DNA from: Dactylorhiza incarnata
Taxonomy: Eukaryota > Streptophyta > Magnoliopsida > Asparagales > Orchidaceae
Length of the DNA stretch: 64,000 bases
Assembly (NCBI GenBank): GCA_033032865.1
Contig: JAWHQI010000049.1
Span: 2,542,001 to 2,606,000, forward strand
Direction of reading: 5' to 3'
The notes under the pieces: model-generated
What the model was told of the DNA's origin: nothing
Seen by the model: only the letters and a program-made list of their open reading frames with translations
Databases searched by the model: none
In this document: positions 44,002 to 56,225 of the stretch, piece after piece
Position numbering within the stretch: the first letter of the stretch is position 1
How the letters are laid out: each line of letters opens with the position of its first letter
Program-made: the position numbers and the translations under genes

Positions 44002-46006
44002 TTAGACCCTGCTCAGCTGGGGTCCCTTCCTACAATCAGTGAAAGATTTAATGAAAGAATAAGTGGGTTTTACAGAATATCCTTCCTCCTTTTGGGGCAT
44101 TGGTCTATCATACCAATCTGTTTTGGTAATGTCACAGAAATGGTGTTCATAATAAAAGGAAAGGGAAGGAGACTTTTTGAAAAGAGAGACATTTCTGTTA
44201 GATTGGTTGCGCCGATATGAATTCGACGTATGTTTAAAGTTGTGTCGATATGGAGTCGACGCTTTCTTCATTCTGCATTTACTTTCATTCGAAGCATGAG
44301 AGAGGTTGCGTCGAGTAGGAGTCGATGCATTTTGGTGTAAGCGTCGATTAGAAATCGACGCACGTGGATAAAAATTCGACGCATGTTCAAATTTTTTGTG
44401 AGTATACTTTCCTAAGATTCCTTTAACTGTAGTGGGATTAGGTTTATTAAAAATAGTGGTTATTTCTGGACTTACTTGTGATCTTACTCCTGTTAGATGA
44501 TTCTCCCTAGTGAAGTGAATGAGATGTTTCCAGACAGGTTTGCTGGAAGATTGAGATTTAGGTGCTTCATTAGTATTCAGCTTTAGTTGTCTAAATCTAT
44601 CAGTGAGATTCTCAGAAATATTCATGAGCTTCTGACCTCTTCCATTTAGAGAGTCCTCAAAGACTTTAGCCTTTGCTAGCTCGTTTCTTAGTGTTAGATT
44701 TTCTGAATAGATTTTGTCTAATTCCTCCTCTGAGAGTTCTAGATTGAGCTTATAATTTTTATGAGGTGTATTTACCTGTTTGAGATTTTTTTAATTCAAT
44801 TCTTAATTCTTTTACTTCTTTTTCAGATTTGATTAGATCTAAACAGAATTCTTTGAAATTTTGTTTGAAATCAGTAGAAGAGAAATCTATATCATCAAGT
44901 ATATTTACCATAGATGTATCATTAAGCTTCTCAGTGGCCATCAGACAGATTTCCTCTTGCTTGACCTCTTGCTGATCATTATCTGATGAGGTACTTCCTT
45001 CAGATTCTGAATCACTCCAAGATTGAGCAATGAATCCTTTTTCTTTCTTCTTCTTATTCTTTAGATCTGTTCTTTTTAGATCCTTCTTATTGTTGATCTC
45101 TTTAGGATATTCAGGTGCAATGTGTCCAGCTTTCCTGCAAGAGTAGCATATAATCTCTTTAGTAGGTGTTTTATTATACCTGGTTTTTGAGTCTCTTCCT
45201 CTGGATCCTTCTGTTTTGATCCACTTCTTGAACCTTCTGGCCAGTAGACTGATCAGCTCCTCATCACTTATAGAGGGTTCACCTTCAACAACCTTCAAAG
45301 CAATACTCTTTTCTTTTGGGAGTGGAGGAGCCTTTTCTTTCTCTTCTTTCTCGGCCCTTGTTTTCAACAGTTGTTCATAGGATTTTAATTTACCCAACAG
45401 GACATCTGTTGAGATTTCTGTTTGACTTCTGGAGTCTTTGATTGGCCAGATTCTTGAATCCCAAGAGCTAGGGAAGCAAGTCGGCAATTTGTCATTTATC
45501 TCAGTGAGAGATATGTCCTTCTCAAGTGTTCTCAATTCATTGACTATGAGGTTGAATCTTGAATACATGGCAGCAATACTTTCACTTTCTTTCTTTTGGA
45601 AGTTTTCATATTGGGAGATGAGTAGTGCCTTTCTGTCCTTTTTCTCATCAGCACTTCCCTCAACCATTTTGGTGAGAGCTTCCCATACTTCCTTAGCTGA
45701 CTCACACTCAACAATCTTTTGGAAGATTTCATCTGAGAGAGTTGAGACTAGGATATTCATAGCCTTGGCATCATATGCTTGGGCTTTCTTTTCCTCTTCT
45801 GTCCATTCAGCCTTTGGAGCAAGTGTTTCAGTTACTTTTCCACTTGAATCCTTTTTGAATGGCATGGGGGGACCTGTCATGACAACATTAAATAATTCAT
45901 CATCAATAGAGTTTAAATAAATTCTAATTCTTGTTCTCCAAAGTGCAAACTTTTCAAGGTTGCAAATTGGTGGTCTGGTGGAAGCATAATCTTTGATTTG
46001 TACCAT
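44002..46006 (-). pseudogene. gag: gag of B with one frameshift
   Basis: It starts MVQIKDYASTRPPICNLEKF 79 bases from the primer site. The capsid-like part (FALWRTRIRIYLNSID, AYDAKAMNILVSTL) is followed by a Lys/Glu-rich region and a zinc knuckle near residue 285-300 that reads CYSCRKAGHIAPEY, so the last Cys of CCHC is Tyr. A run of seven A (minus strand, near 44785) shifts the frame. With one A fewer the protein would continue without a stop into 44758-44002 (NLELSEEELDKIYSENL, then a basic Ser/Thr/Asn-rich part). That latter part overlaps a TCGACG cluster (44208-44392), so the repeat is translated into degenerate ASTP/HASN repeats. It ends at TAA 44002. Role: particle protein and RNA binding. 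Confidence 0.82.
44208..44392. repeat. TCGACG cluster in gag/pol linker of B
   Basis: Nine TCGA tetramers in about 185 bp by my count, arranged as facing pairs (GTGTCGATATGGAGTCGACG). Same motif as the LTR and post-pol clusters, but here inside coding sequence. Confidence 0.82.
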
Positions 46007-46084
46007 GTGAAAAAATAAATATATATATATATATGAAAGGTAGGATCTTTTTGATCAAGGAGTTATCCTTTTTAGATCAACCTA

Positions 46085-46096
46085 GCTCTGATACCA
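46085..46096 (-). other. Primer binding site of B
   Basis: GCTCTGATACCA is TGGTATCAGAGC on the minus strand, two bases from the LTR at 46099. Confidence 0.92.
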
Positions 46097-46098
46097 AT

Positions 46099-47404
46099 TG
46101 AAAGTGCACAGTTAACCTCACTAGAATTCTCTAGAGGGGGGGTGAATAGAGATTAAAAAATATTTTGTGCAAAGTTAATATACATATGTGTATGATCACA
46201 GATTAGAGCTTCCCACACACCAACAAGAATTAAACAAATAAAGAAAGTAAATGCAAGAAAAGAAATCACAGCACAACACAAGAAAATATAGTGGTTCCCC
46301 AAACTTTGGGTAGTCCACTCTTCTACCCCGTTGGTAGGAATACTAACTTGCACTGAGTCTTTTGATAAGGAGACTCTTAGAACCACACTGAGTCTTTTGA
46401 TAAGGAGACTCTTAGAACCAACTGAGTCTTTTGACAAGGAGACTCTTAGAACCAGTACAACTGAATTTTTTGAAGATAGATTCTAAAAACTCTTTTACAA
46501 TGTTATAAAGAAGAATAAGAAAGAAGAAAGAAATAAGAACAAGAATGAATCTTCTTCCTAGCAAGAAGATTGGAAGCACAAGAAGTGAATTAAATCTTTC
46601 TTCTATAGAGAGAAGAAGATTTGTAGTTTTTCTCTCTTATGTGAGAGCTATCAGAATTTGCAGCAGAGTGACTTCAGAAGCAGGAGAAGAAGAATGCTTG
46701 AATATTGCTGCAGGACTATTTCTCAATTTTCTCTTTTTCACTTGGGAGCTTTTCCTCTTTTTCAAATGAGTGAAATGGTGGATCACTTCTTGTTGTATCT
46801 CTGCCGACCTCCTTCATATATATAGCTCTGTTCATTCAAATAATACTCATAGGAGGAAAATTAATTATTAGACAGAGAATTAGAAGGATAGAAATATTTC
46901 CATAATTAGCATATCAATAGAAGGAAAGAATTCATTCTAATTTCAAATAATGTCCATAATGAATTTTATCAAATTAGCCAAGAATCTAATAGAGGAAAAG
47001 AAAGATTCAGAATGGCTATAAAACATAAATTGATTCCATATAAATCAGATCTAAAAGAGATCTGGCGATTTTGAAATCTGTCATAAAAATCGACGTGCGT
47101 CGATTACTATTCGACGCAAGCATCGAATACATCATGTCTGGACGTCGAGAGGAGAATAAGGAAGGTGCGTCAACTAAGGTGCATCGACTACATTAGATGC
47201 GTTGACTAGAAATCAGAGTAGCGTCGGCAACACATACGTCGAAATCTTCCTAAAGTTACTTCGACTCGTTCTGAAGGAAACGTCGACTACATTTCGACGT
47301 TGCGTCGAATACCATTCGACGCATATTTACTTAGCCTTATCTTTCATTCTTAGAATTCTTCTCTAACTCATTTCTACGGGTTAAGAGAAATCATTTCCCC
47401 AACA
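46099..47404 (-). repeat. 5' LTR of B (1,306 bp)
   Basis: Matches 37135-38428 nearly throughout. It has the TATATATA box at 46817-46824 and the TCGACG cluster at 47089-47324. A roughly 14-bp doubling (GCGTCAACTAAGGTGCATCGAC) adds to its length near 47167-47190. Right flank is CTATG. Confidence 0.92.
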
Positions 47405-50182
47405 CTATGCAAAATATCTAATCCTACTACAAAAGATATTTTATTAACTGCACCAAGAATACATAATGTTTATATAGTTTCTTTTCATGATCTTTCTAAA
47501 TCATCTATAAAAAATTTTATCACTAAAAATTATGAATTAGAACTTTGGCATAGAAGACTAGGGCATGCTAGCTCAAAGCTCATTGTAAAACTTGCCAAAA
47601 GTAATTTAATTAGAGGATTGCCTATGTTAAATGGAACTTTACCTTCACTTTGTTCATCTTGTCAAAAAGGTAAATTTTCTAGATCCTCTTTCAAAAGTAA
47701 AAATTTCATTTCTACTACAAGACCTTTGCAAATAATTCATATGGATCTTTTTGGTCCCGTTAGCACTCCAAGTCTTGGTGGTAGATTATATACATATGTT
47801 TTAATAGATGATTTTTCAAGATGTTGTTGGACATTATTTCTCTCTTCCAAATCCGATGTGTTTTGTGAATTTGCAAAATTATGTACTCGTATTCAAAATG
47901 AAAGTGATTTAAAAATTAAATGCATTCGCTCGGATCATGGAGGAGAATTTAAAAATGAAAAATTTACATCCTTTTGTGATATGTTAGGCATTAAACATGA
48001 GTTCTCTGCACCACGCACACCACAACAAAATGGTCTTGTAGAAAGAAAGAATAGGACACTTCAAGAACTAGCACGCACTATGTTATGTGAATATAAATTA
48101 CCTGAGTCCTTTTGGGATGAAGTCGTAAATACATCAAGCTATGTTATGAATAGAATCATGCTTCGCCCATCTCTTAATCTCACACCATATGAACTCTATT
48201 TTCAAAAGAAGCCTAATGTATCTTATTTCAAAGTTTTTTGTTGTAAATGTTTTATTTTGAATACAAAAGATAGCTTGGGAAAGTTTGATGAAAAATGTGA
48301 TTAAGGAACTTTTCTTGGGTACTCTTCAACTAGTAAAGATTATAGAATTATTGATAAAAGAACTAGTAGAGTTGAAGAGTCAATAAATGTAAAATTTGAT
48401 GAGTTTGTTCCTTGTGTAGAAAAACTTTCCGCAGGCAACGAGGATGATCTATTACCACCTTTGGAGCATGGTGATAAAGAACCTTCCAAAGAAGAAGAAA
48501 AGGAGGCCAAGGAAGATGAATACGTACCTCCAAGTACCTTAAAATTCACAAAGGATCATCCATAGGAATTGATAATTGGTGAACCATCCATCGGGTTAAG
48601 AACTCGCTCTGCTCGTCATGAATCTTTTTCAAATATTTGTTTTGTTTCCGAAATAGAACCAAAAACCGTTTCTACTGCTTTAAATGATGAATTTTGGTTT
48701 TTGGCTATGAATGAAGAGTTAGAACAATTTGAGCGACATAATGTTTGGAAATTAGTTGAAAGACCATCTAATCACCCGGTTGTACGTGTAAAATGGATTT
48801 TTAAAAATAAATTAGATGGTGAGTCAAGAATCTCTAGAAATAAAGCACGATTAGTAGCACAAGGATATTCTCAAATCGAGTGGATAGATTTTGATGAATC
48901 TTTTGCACCCGTTGCTAAATTAGAGTCTATAAGAATTTTTCTAGCATTTGCAAGCTTTAAAAGAATAAAACTATTTCAAATGGATGTGAAAAGTGCTTTT
49001 ATAAACGAGTTTGTAAAAGAAGAAGTTTATGTTGACCAACCCCCCGGTTTTATTAGTGAAAAATTTACAAATCATGTTTATAAACTAGAGAAAGCGCTTT
49101 ATGGTTTAAAACAAGCGCCCCGTGCATGGTATGAAAGACTTACATCATTTTTATTAAAGTACGGTTATATTATGGGAAGTGTGGATAATACTCTCTTCAT
49201 TAAGCACAATGATGATATAATTATTTTACAAATATATGTCGATGATATTATTTTTGGATCTACTAATGAAGAGATGTGTAAAGAAGTTATTTTAATGATG
49301 AAAAATGAATTTTAAATGAGTCTTGAAGGAGAACTTTCTTATTTCCTTGGTTTTCAAATATCACAAAGAATTGATGGTATCTTTGTATGTCAAACTAAAT
49401 ATGTCCATGATATGCTTAAACATTTTGGATTTGAAAACCTTAAACATGCTTCTACACCAATGAGTGCATCACTAAAATTAGGAAAATATGAATCAGGAAT
49501 TTCTATAGATCAAACTTTATATAGAGGTATGATAGGATCTCTACTTTATCTAAGTGCAACTAGACCCAATATTATGTTTGGCGTATGCTTATGTGCTCGA
49601 TTTCAAGCTAATCCAAAAGAATCTCATTTAAAAGCGGTAAAACGAATATTTAGATATCTCATTGGGTCATCTAGATTAGGATTATGGTACCCGCATAATA
49701 ATTCATTTACACTTCACGGCTACTCCGATTCGGACTACACCGGTTGTTCACTTAATAGAAAAAACACTAGTGGTAATTGTCATTTTTTAGGACCTTCATT
49801 AGTTGCATGGTCTAGTTGGAAACAAAACTCGGTTGCACTCTCCACCACGGAGGTCGAATACATTGCATTAGGAAGTTGTTGTGCACAAGCACTATGGATG
49901 AGCCAAACTTTAGAGGACTTTGGTTTTCATCTAAAACTTATTGAACTAAAATGTGACAACAAAAGTGTCATTGATCTCACAATTAATCCGGTACACCATT
50001 CTAGATCCAAACATATAGATGTACGTCATCATTTCATAAGGGATCACATTAAGAAGGAAAATGTTAGAATAAGTTTCATTGGCACGGACTCTCAACTTGC
50101 TGATATATTCACTAAACCTCTTCCCGATGCAAGGTTTCAAATGTTAAGGTTGGAATTAGGAGTCTTAGACATCTTAGGATGA
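47405..50182 (+). pseudogene. pol: pol of C1 continued: integrase, RT, RNase H
   Basis: It resumes the frame cut at 37134. HHCC finger (LWHRRLGHAS, CSSCQ), integrase Asp (HMDLFGP), Asp (IRSDHGGEF) and Glu (GLVERKNRTLQE) are all present. Reverse transcriptase has [25 protein letters not shown] and [10 protein letters not shown]. RNase H has ALSTTEVEYIALGS and ends LADIFTKPLPDARF. Three stops interrupt an otherwise continuous frame: TAA 48302-48304, TAG 48563-48565 and TAA 49313-49315 (GAA in C2). Catalytic residues are all retained, which suggests that the stops are recent. The protein would copy and insert the element. Confidence 0.9.
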
Positions 50183-51854
50183 ATAACATGTAAAACGCTA
50201 ATGTTTTATGCAATTTGAGCAATCAAGACATCTCTGAAAATTACAAAACTTCTGCATGAGACTACTCTTAAGACCCCTAATCAATATCGAAATCAGATTT
50301 TTAAAATTCTTAAAAAATCGTGTACTGTTTCCAGTGCTAGCGTTAGCGCTAGCGCTAGTGTGAATGTTTGTGTGATTTTTCTGTGTTTATTTCATTAAAA
50401 TTTTTCAAAACAACAAAAAAAACTGTATGATCTTTATTGATAATATCAAGCATGAATGAATTCTATTATTTAGAATTATTTACAATGTTAAAATTTATTC
50501 CTTGAAATTACTATGAACATTGTTTTGTTTATCATGCTTTGATATATCTATTTAAAGTGCATCAATTGTATTGAAAAAGATGTGTAGAACCAAGCATAGC
50601 ATGCCTCTAAGTATGAGTAAATGTTTTATGATTGATAATGATACATTTCACTCACTTTTTTTGATAATCAACATGTGTGTTTAAATCCAAAATGCTTGCT
50701 TGTGTATTGTATTTGTACAATGAATTAAAACTTGCATAAGTTTATTGCCTACACTACATTTGAATTGCACTTATGAAATTTAGAAAAGTGGTTAAGTTAA
50801 AAAATTGGGTTTGCAAAACAAGTGTATTCGAAGAATGTTGACTCACAAATGTGAACAAAAAATTATATATGTAGACAAATATAACTCCACCAAGCACTAC
50901 TTGAACCTCCTGATAAGTCTTCATAAGCATTGTGAGGTTGAGCACCTTGGAAAGAATAGTAAAGTGTCTTGTGCAAACCTTGGTTACTACACCACTTTGT
51001 TAAAAATTATGTGCATTAAAAGTGTGTAAAAGTTGATATACTTGTGTTTTATTATGCACTTCACTCTACATATGTCTTGTATTTTGTGATTTAAATCAAT
51101 TGTTAACATTGCTCAAAATACACTTATGTGCACATCATTATCTATCATAACACCTCTTCTCATGAGTATTGGATTCTAATGCTTTATCTATACTACTCTT
51201 TATATAGAAATGCACTAGATAACCTAGCATGATCTCTACAATGTTTTGGTATCTCTTGAACTTAAAATTATGTAACTTTGTAGTATAATCTCTCCTTGAT
51301 ATGTTCATTTCATGCTTGGTATCTTTATGAAAAACATTGAGATTTCAAAAAGGTTAAAACATCTTTCAATTTTGAACTAAAACTCATATTTTTACTTATG
51401 CTTTTCATGCTTACAAAAAGATGTTTCTTATAATTTTCCGCTTGCTTACAACTCTTATCTTTTTATTTGAAATCTCTTATATATACTATGCTTAAAATCT
51501 TTTTCATTATCTATATTACAAAAGCTCGATCATGCTTTATCATTTATAAGAAATGTCTCCTTACTACCCTCACCCTACCTTCTTTTGATAATACCAAAAG
51601 GGGGAGATTAATTGAAGAAATCTATATAGGAGAAATATAGAAAATTAAGGGGAGAATAATTCAGGTAATCTATCATTTAGGGGGGGTAAAACATAAATTG
51701 CATTTATGTAGGGGGAGCATTAAGATAGGGGGAGTATGCACATTATCATGCTTATCATATACTATAGTTACACAATCATCTTGTTTATCCTATACTATAA
51801 ACACTATTATTGATTTCTTGCTAAGAGGATTTGTTATTATCAAAAGGGGTAGAT
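50183..51854 (+). other. 3' non-coding region of C1
   Basis: No gene. It contains the palindrome GTGCTAGCGTTAGCGCTAGC (50334-50360), blocks shared with element A (for example CATGCCTCTAAGTATGAGTA near 50608), the stem-loop at 50890-50950 and five purine tracts: AAAAGGGGGAG (51596), AGGGGGGG (51679), AGGGGGAG (51710), AGGGGGAG (51727) and CAAAAGGGGTAGAT (51841-51854) next to the LTR. The last tract has a T where A and C2 have G. Confidence 0.8.
50890..50950 (+). other. Stem-loop motif in C1
   Basis: CCAAG (50890-50894) pairs with CTTGG (50946-50950), and AACCTC (50904-50909) with GAGGTT (50934-50939). The loop contains CTGATAAGTCTTCATAAGC. C2 carries the same sequence on the minus strand at 55125-55185. 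Confidence 0.65.
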
Positions 51855-52012
51855 TGTTGGACATGTGTGTCACATCCCTTTGTTTGAGACTAACAAATCC
51901 CAAATTGTATTTGATCTTGCTTGTCGTGTGTTTATAGTGTGCAGGAACTATAGGTGCAATACTCCACGGGTAGAAAGCAGCTGAATTCAAACATCTGGAA
52001 GAATGCACTACC

Positions 52013-52300
52013 ATAAGTGTTAGAGCTACCGCCAGGCGCTAACTCAGGTTCCGTTCGACGAATTTGCCTGCGTTCGACGAAAATTTTGTTCGACGAAAAT
52101 TTCGTTCGACGAATTTGCCTGCGTTCGACGAAAATTTTGTTCGACAAAATTGTTTCGTTCGATGAAAGTTCGCTCCACACGAACGCTACTGCCAGCGCTA
52201 GCGCTACTTCCTGGCGCTATCTCAAGTTCGTGCACAGCGTCACGCCGCCGACCATTTTGCAACCGCTCCACACGAACGCTACCGCAGGCGCTATCTTCAA
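52013..52300. promoter_or_regulatory. Palindrome array in U3 of C1 3' LTR
   Basis: Six or more GTTCGACGAA words with TTTGCCTGC spacers, then CCAGCGCTAGCGCTAC and CAGGCGCTAT words. It ends about 15 bp before the TATA box. Confidence 0.8.
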
Positions 52301-53000
52301 GTTCTATAAATTGATGGGCTCTCTCTTGTTTTGAGTGAGTGCTTCCAAAGCGATTACTTGTGCCAAATTTCCAGAGCTGCTACTCTGCCGAATGTTCATC
52401 TCCCACTCAAAGCCAAAGAGGATTTCTGGAGAAGGAAGCCACCACGGTGTATCCGAAGAACGATCGCTTCAACCTCGCTTATGCTACAACGATCCTTCAT
52501 CCTCATCTTCAGAGATCTCATATAGGGAGTTTCATTATTGTTATATTTATTTTCATTCCATATTTTTTTGTAATCGTTTAGTTAATTTGCCTTGTGTTGG
52601 CGACTAGGTCTGGGTAGGACTTAGGGGGAAATTTGCCTTGTGTTGGCGACTAGTTCTAGGTGATTAGATCTAGGGGAGGATTGGCTAGAGCGGCTTGATG
52701 CCTTATCCAGGGAAGGATAGGCTAAAGCCAACCGGTTTGTGGGGATACAAGTTGGTATAGAAAAGGAAAACTTGTTTTACTTTGTACGCCTCCAATTTCT
52801 AGCGATATTGAAATCAAATTTATGTAAACACCTTTTTTATATAATATAATCATGTCTCTTTTTGTGTTTACTTGATTTCTATCATTTGGCGTAATTTATA
52901 GAATTGCAAATTACAATTATTTTCCTCCTTTAAGATAAATTGTTATTTTGTTATAACTATCTCTAAACAATTTAGTAAAAATTATCAAAGAATTTTATTC

Positions 53001-53005
53001 CCTTA
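53001..53005. other. Target site duplication of C2, left
   Basis: CCTTA, repeated at 62543-62547. The joined flanks give TTCCCTTATTCACCCC, the normal end of a C LTR. Confidence 0.92.
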
Positions 53006-54214
53006 TGTTGGATCGATTGGCGCCCTTAGAGGGGGGGTGAATAAGGGAATAAAATTCTTTGATAATTTTTACTAAATTATTTAGAGATAGTTAGAACAAA
53101 ATAACAATTTATCTTAAAGGAGGAAAACAATTGTAATTTGCAATTCTATAAATTACGCCAAATGATAGAAATCAAGTAAACACAAAAAGAGACATGATTA
53201 TATTATATAAAAAAGGTGTTTACATAAATTTGATTTCAATATCGCTAGAAATTGGAGGCGTACAAAGTAAAACAAGTTTTCCTTTTCTATACCGACTTGT
53301 ATCCCCACAAACCGGTTGGCTTTAGCCTATCCTTCCCTGGATAAGGCCTCAATCCACTCTAGCCAATCCTTCCCTGGATATGGCCTCGAGCCCCCCTAGA
53401 TCTATTCACCTAGAACTAGTCGCCAACACAAGGGGAATTTCCCCCTAAGTCTGACCCAGACCTAGTCACCAACACAAGGCGAATTAACTAAACGATTACA
53501 AAAAAATATGGAATGAAAATAAATATAACAATTATGAAACTCCCTATATGAGATCTCTGAAGATGAGGATGAAGGATCGTTGTAGCATAAGCGAGGTTGA
53601 AGCGATCGTTCTTCGGATGCACTGTGATGGCTTCCTTCTCCAGAAATCCTCTTTGGCTTTGAGTGGGAGATGAACTTTCGGCAGAGTAGCAGCTCTGGAA
53701 ATTTGGCACAAGTAATCTCTCTGGAAGCACTCACTCAAAATGAGAGAGAGCCCATCAATTTATAGAACTTGAAGATAGCGTCTGCGGTAGCGTTCGTGTG
53801 GAGCGGTTGCGAAACGGTCGGCGGCGTGGTGTTGTGCACGAACTTGAGATAGCGCTAGGCAGCAGCGCTAGCGCTGGCAGTAGCGTTCGTGTGGAGTGGA
53901 CTTTAGTCGAACAGAACAATTTTGTCGAACAAAATTTTCGTCGAACGCAGGCAAATTCGTCGAACGAAATTTTCGTCGAACGAAATTTTTGTCGAACGCA
54001 GGCAAATTCGTCGAACGGAACCTGAATTAGCACCTGGCGGTAGCTCTAACGCCGGCGGTAGTGCATTCTTCCAGATGTTTGAATTCAGCTACTTTCTACC
54101 TGTGGAGTATTGCACCTATAGTTCCTGCACACTATAAACACACGATAAGCAAGATCAAATATAATTTGGGATTTGTTATTCTCAAACAAAGGGATGTGAC
54201 ACACATGTCCAACA
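53006..54214 (-). repeat. 3' LTR of C2 (1,209 bp)
   Basis: Plus strand TGTTGGATCG to GTCCAACA. Minus-strand TATA box at 53758-53764. Palindrome array at 53766-54062 with both AGCGCTAGCGC and TTCGTCGAA words. It is the reverse complement of most of the adjacent C1 LTR. Confidence 0.92.
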
Positions 54215-56225
54215 ATCTCCCCCTTTTGATAATAACAAATCCTCTTAGCAAGAAATCAACAATAGTGTTTATAGTATATGATAATCAAGATGATAGTGCA
54301 ACTATAGTATATGATAAGCATGATAATGTGCATACTCCCCCTATCTTAATGCTCCCCCTACATAAATGCAATTTATGTTTTACTCCCCCTAAATGATAGA
54401 TTATATGAATGAATTAGTCTCCCCTAATTCTTCTATATTTATCCTATATAGATTTCTTCAATCAATCTCCCCCTTTTGGTATTATCAAAAGAAGGTAGGG
54501 TGAGGGTAGTAAGGAGGCATTTCTTATAAATGATAAATTATGATCGAGCTTTTGTAATGTATGAAATGATAAAGATTTTAAGCATAGTATATATAAGAGA
54601 TTTCAAATAAAAAGATAAGAGTTGTAAGCAAGCGGAAGATTATAAGAGACATCTTTTTGTAAGCATGAAAAGCATAAGTAAAAAATATGAGTCTTAGTTC
54701 AAAATTGAAAGATGTGTTAACCTTTTTGAAATCTCAAAGTTTTTCATAGAGATACCAAGCATGAAATGAACATGTCAAAGAGAGATTATACTACAATGTT
54801 ATTTAATTTTAAGTTCAAGAGATACCAAAACATTGGAGAGATCATGCTAGGTTATCTAGTGCATTTCATATATAAAGAGTAGTATAGATAAATCATTAGA
54901 ATTCAATACTCATGAGAAGAAGTGTTATGAAAGATAATGATGTGCATATAAGTGTATTTTGGGCAATGTTAACAATTGATTTAAATCAACAAAATACAAG
55001 ACATATGTAAAGTAAAGTGCACAATAAAACACAAGTAAATTACTTTCACACACTTTTAATGCATATAATTTTTAACAAAGTGGTGTAATAACCAAGGTTT
55101 GCACAAAACACTTTACTATTCTTTCCAAGGTGCTCAACCTCACAATGCTTATGAAGACTTATCAGGAGGTTCAAGTAGTGCTTGGTGGAGTTTTATTTGT
55201 CTACATATATAAATTTTTTTGTTCATATTTATGAGACAGCATTCTCCGAATACACTTGTTTTGCAAACCCAATTTTTTAAACTTAACCACTTTTCTAAAT
55301 TTCATAAGTGCAATTCAAATGTAGTGTAGGCAATAAACTTATGCAAGTTTTAATTCATTGTACAAATACAATACACAAGCAAGCATTTTTTTTAGATTTA
55401 AATACACATGTTGATTACCAAAATAAGTGAGTGAAAGGTATCATTATCAATCATAATACATTTACTCATACTTAGAGGCATGCTAAGCTTGGTTCTACAC
55501 ATATTTTTCAATACAATTGATGCACTTTAAATAGATATATCAAAGCATGATAAACAAAACAATGTTCATAGTAATATGAAGAAACAAGTTTTAACATTGT
55601 AGATAATTCTAAATGATAGAATGCATACAAGCTTGATATTCGCAATAAAGATCATACAGTTTTTTTGTTTTTTTGAAAAGTTTTAATGAAAGAAAAAACA
55701 GAAAACCACAAAAACATATTTTTTTTATTTTTGAATTTTGAAGTTTTGTAGTTGATTTTTCATAATTTGAAGAAAACACAAATAACAAAAACATATTTTT
55801 GTATTTTTGAATTTTGAAGTTTTGTAGTTGATTTTTCATAATATGAATAAAACACAAATAACAAAAACAAATTTTTGTATTTTTGAATTTTGAATTTTTA
55901 TATTTGTTTTTTTCATAATATGAATAAAACAAAAATAACAAATGTCAGAAATACAAATCAAAGTAGTACATATAAACTAACATATTTTTGTTGATTTTTA
56001 GAAATTTTAAAAAATAGAAAAATCACACACCCACGCTAGCGCCGGCGCTAGTCGCCGGCGCTAGTCATAGCGCGGCAAACAGTACGTGATTTTTTGAGAA
56101 TTTTAAAAATCTGATTTTTTATATTGATTAGGGGTCTTAAGAGTAGTCTTATGCAGAAGTTTTGTAATTTTCAGAGATGTCTTGATTGCTCAAATTGCAT
56201 AAAACATTAGCGTTTTACATGTTAT
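54215..56225 (-). other. 3' non-coding region of C2
   Basis: Polypurine tracts on the minus strand at 54215-54230, about 54334, 54352, 54382 and 54465. Stem-loop at 55125-55185. Three imperfect copies of a roughly 65-80 bp AT-rich unit (TTTTTGAATTTTGAAGTTTTG) lie at 55725-55930. Palindrome GCTAGCGCCGGCGCTAGTCG and onward at 56033-56075. No gene. Confidence 0.8.
55125..55185 (-). other. Stem-loop motif in C2
   Basis: Same 61-nt unit as 50890-50950, on the opposite strand. The plus strand reads CCAAGGTGCTCAACCTC to CTTGG. Confidence 0.65.

Larger units (their letters stand above)
37135..47404 (-). mobile_element. Element B, complete copia with a third gene
   Basis: A 10,270-bp element on the minus strand: 5' LTR 47404-46099, primer site, gag, pol, an extra frame, polypurine tract, 3' LTR 38428-37135. 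Motifs place it near Sireviruses. The LTRs are similar by eye, with a few substitutions and one 14-bp duplication in the right one. Gag has one frameshift and pol at least three stops, so it is inactive but younger-looking than C1. Confidence 0.9.
51855..53005 (+). repeat. 3' LTR of C1, first part
   Basis: Starts TGTTGGACATGTG. U3 carries TTCGACGAA words (52048-52160) and AGCGCTAGCGCT (52190-52300), followed by TATAAAT at 52315-52321. It is cut by C2 at CCTTA (53001-53005). The last 41 bp are at 62548-62588. Confidence 0.9.

Noticed and set aside
52048..52160. Short regularly spaced repeats in LTRs looked like a CRISPR array
   Set aside because: They lie in LTR U3 of a plant retrotransposon, spacers are themselves repeats, and no cas genes exist. 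They are palindromic LTR repeats.
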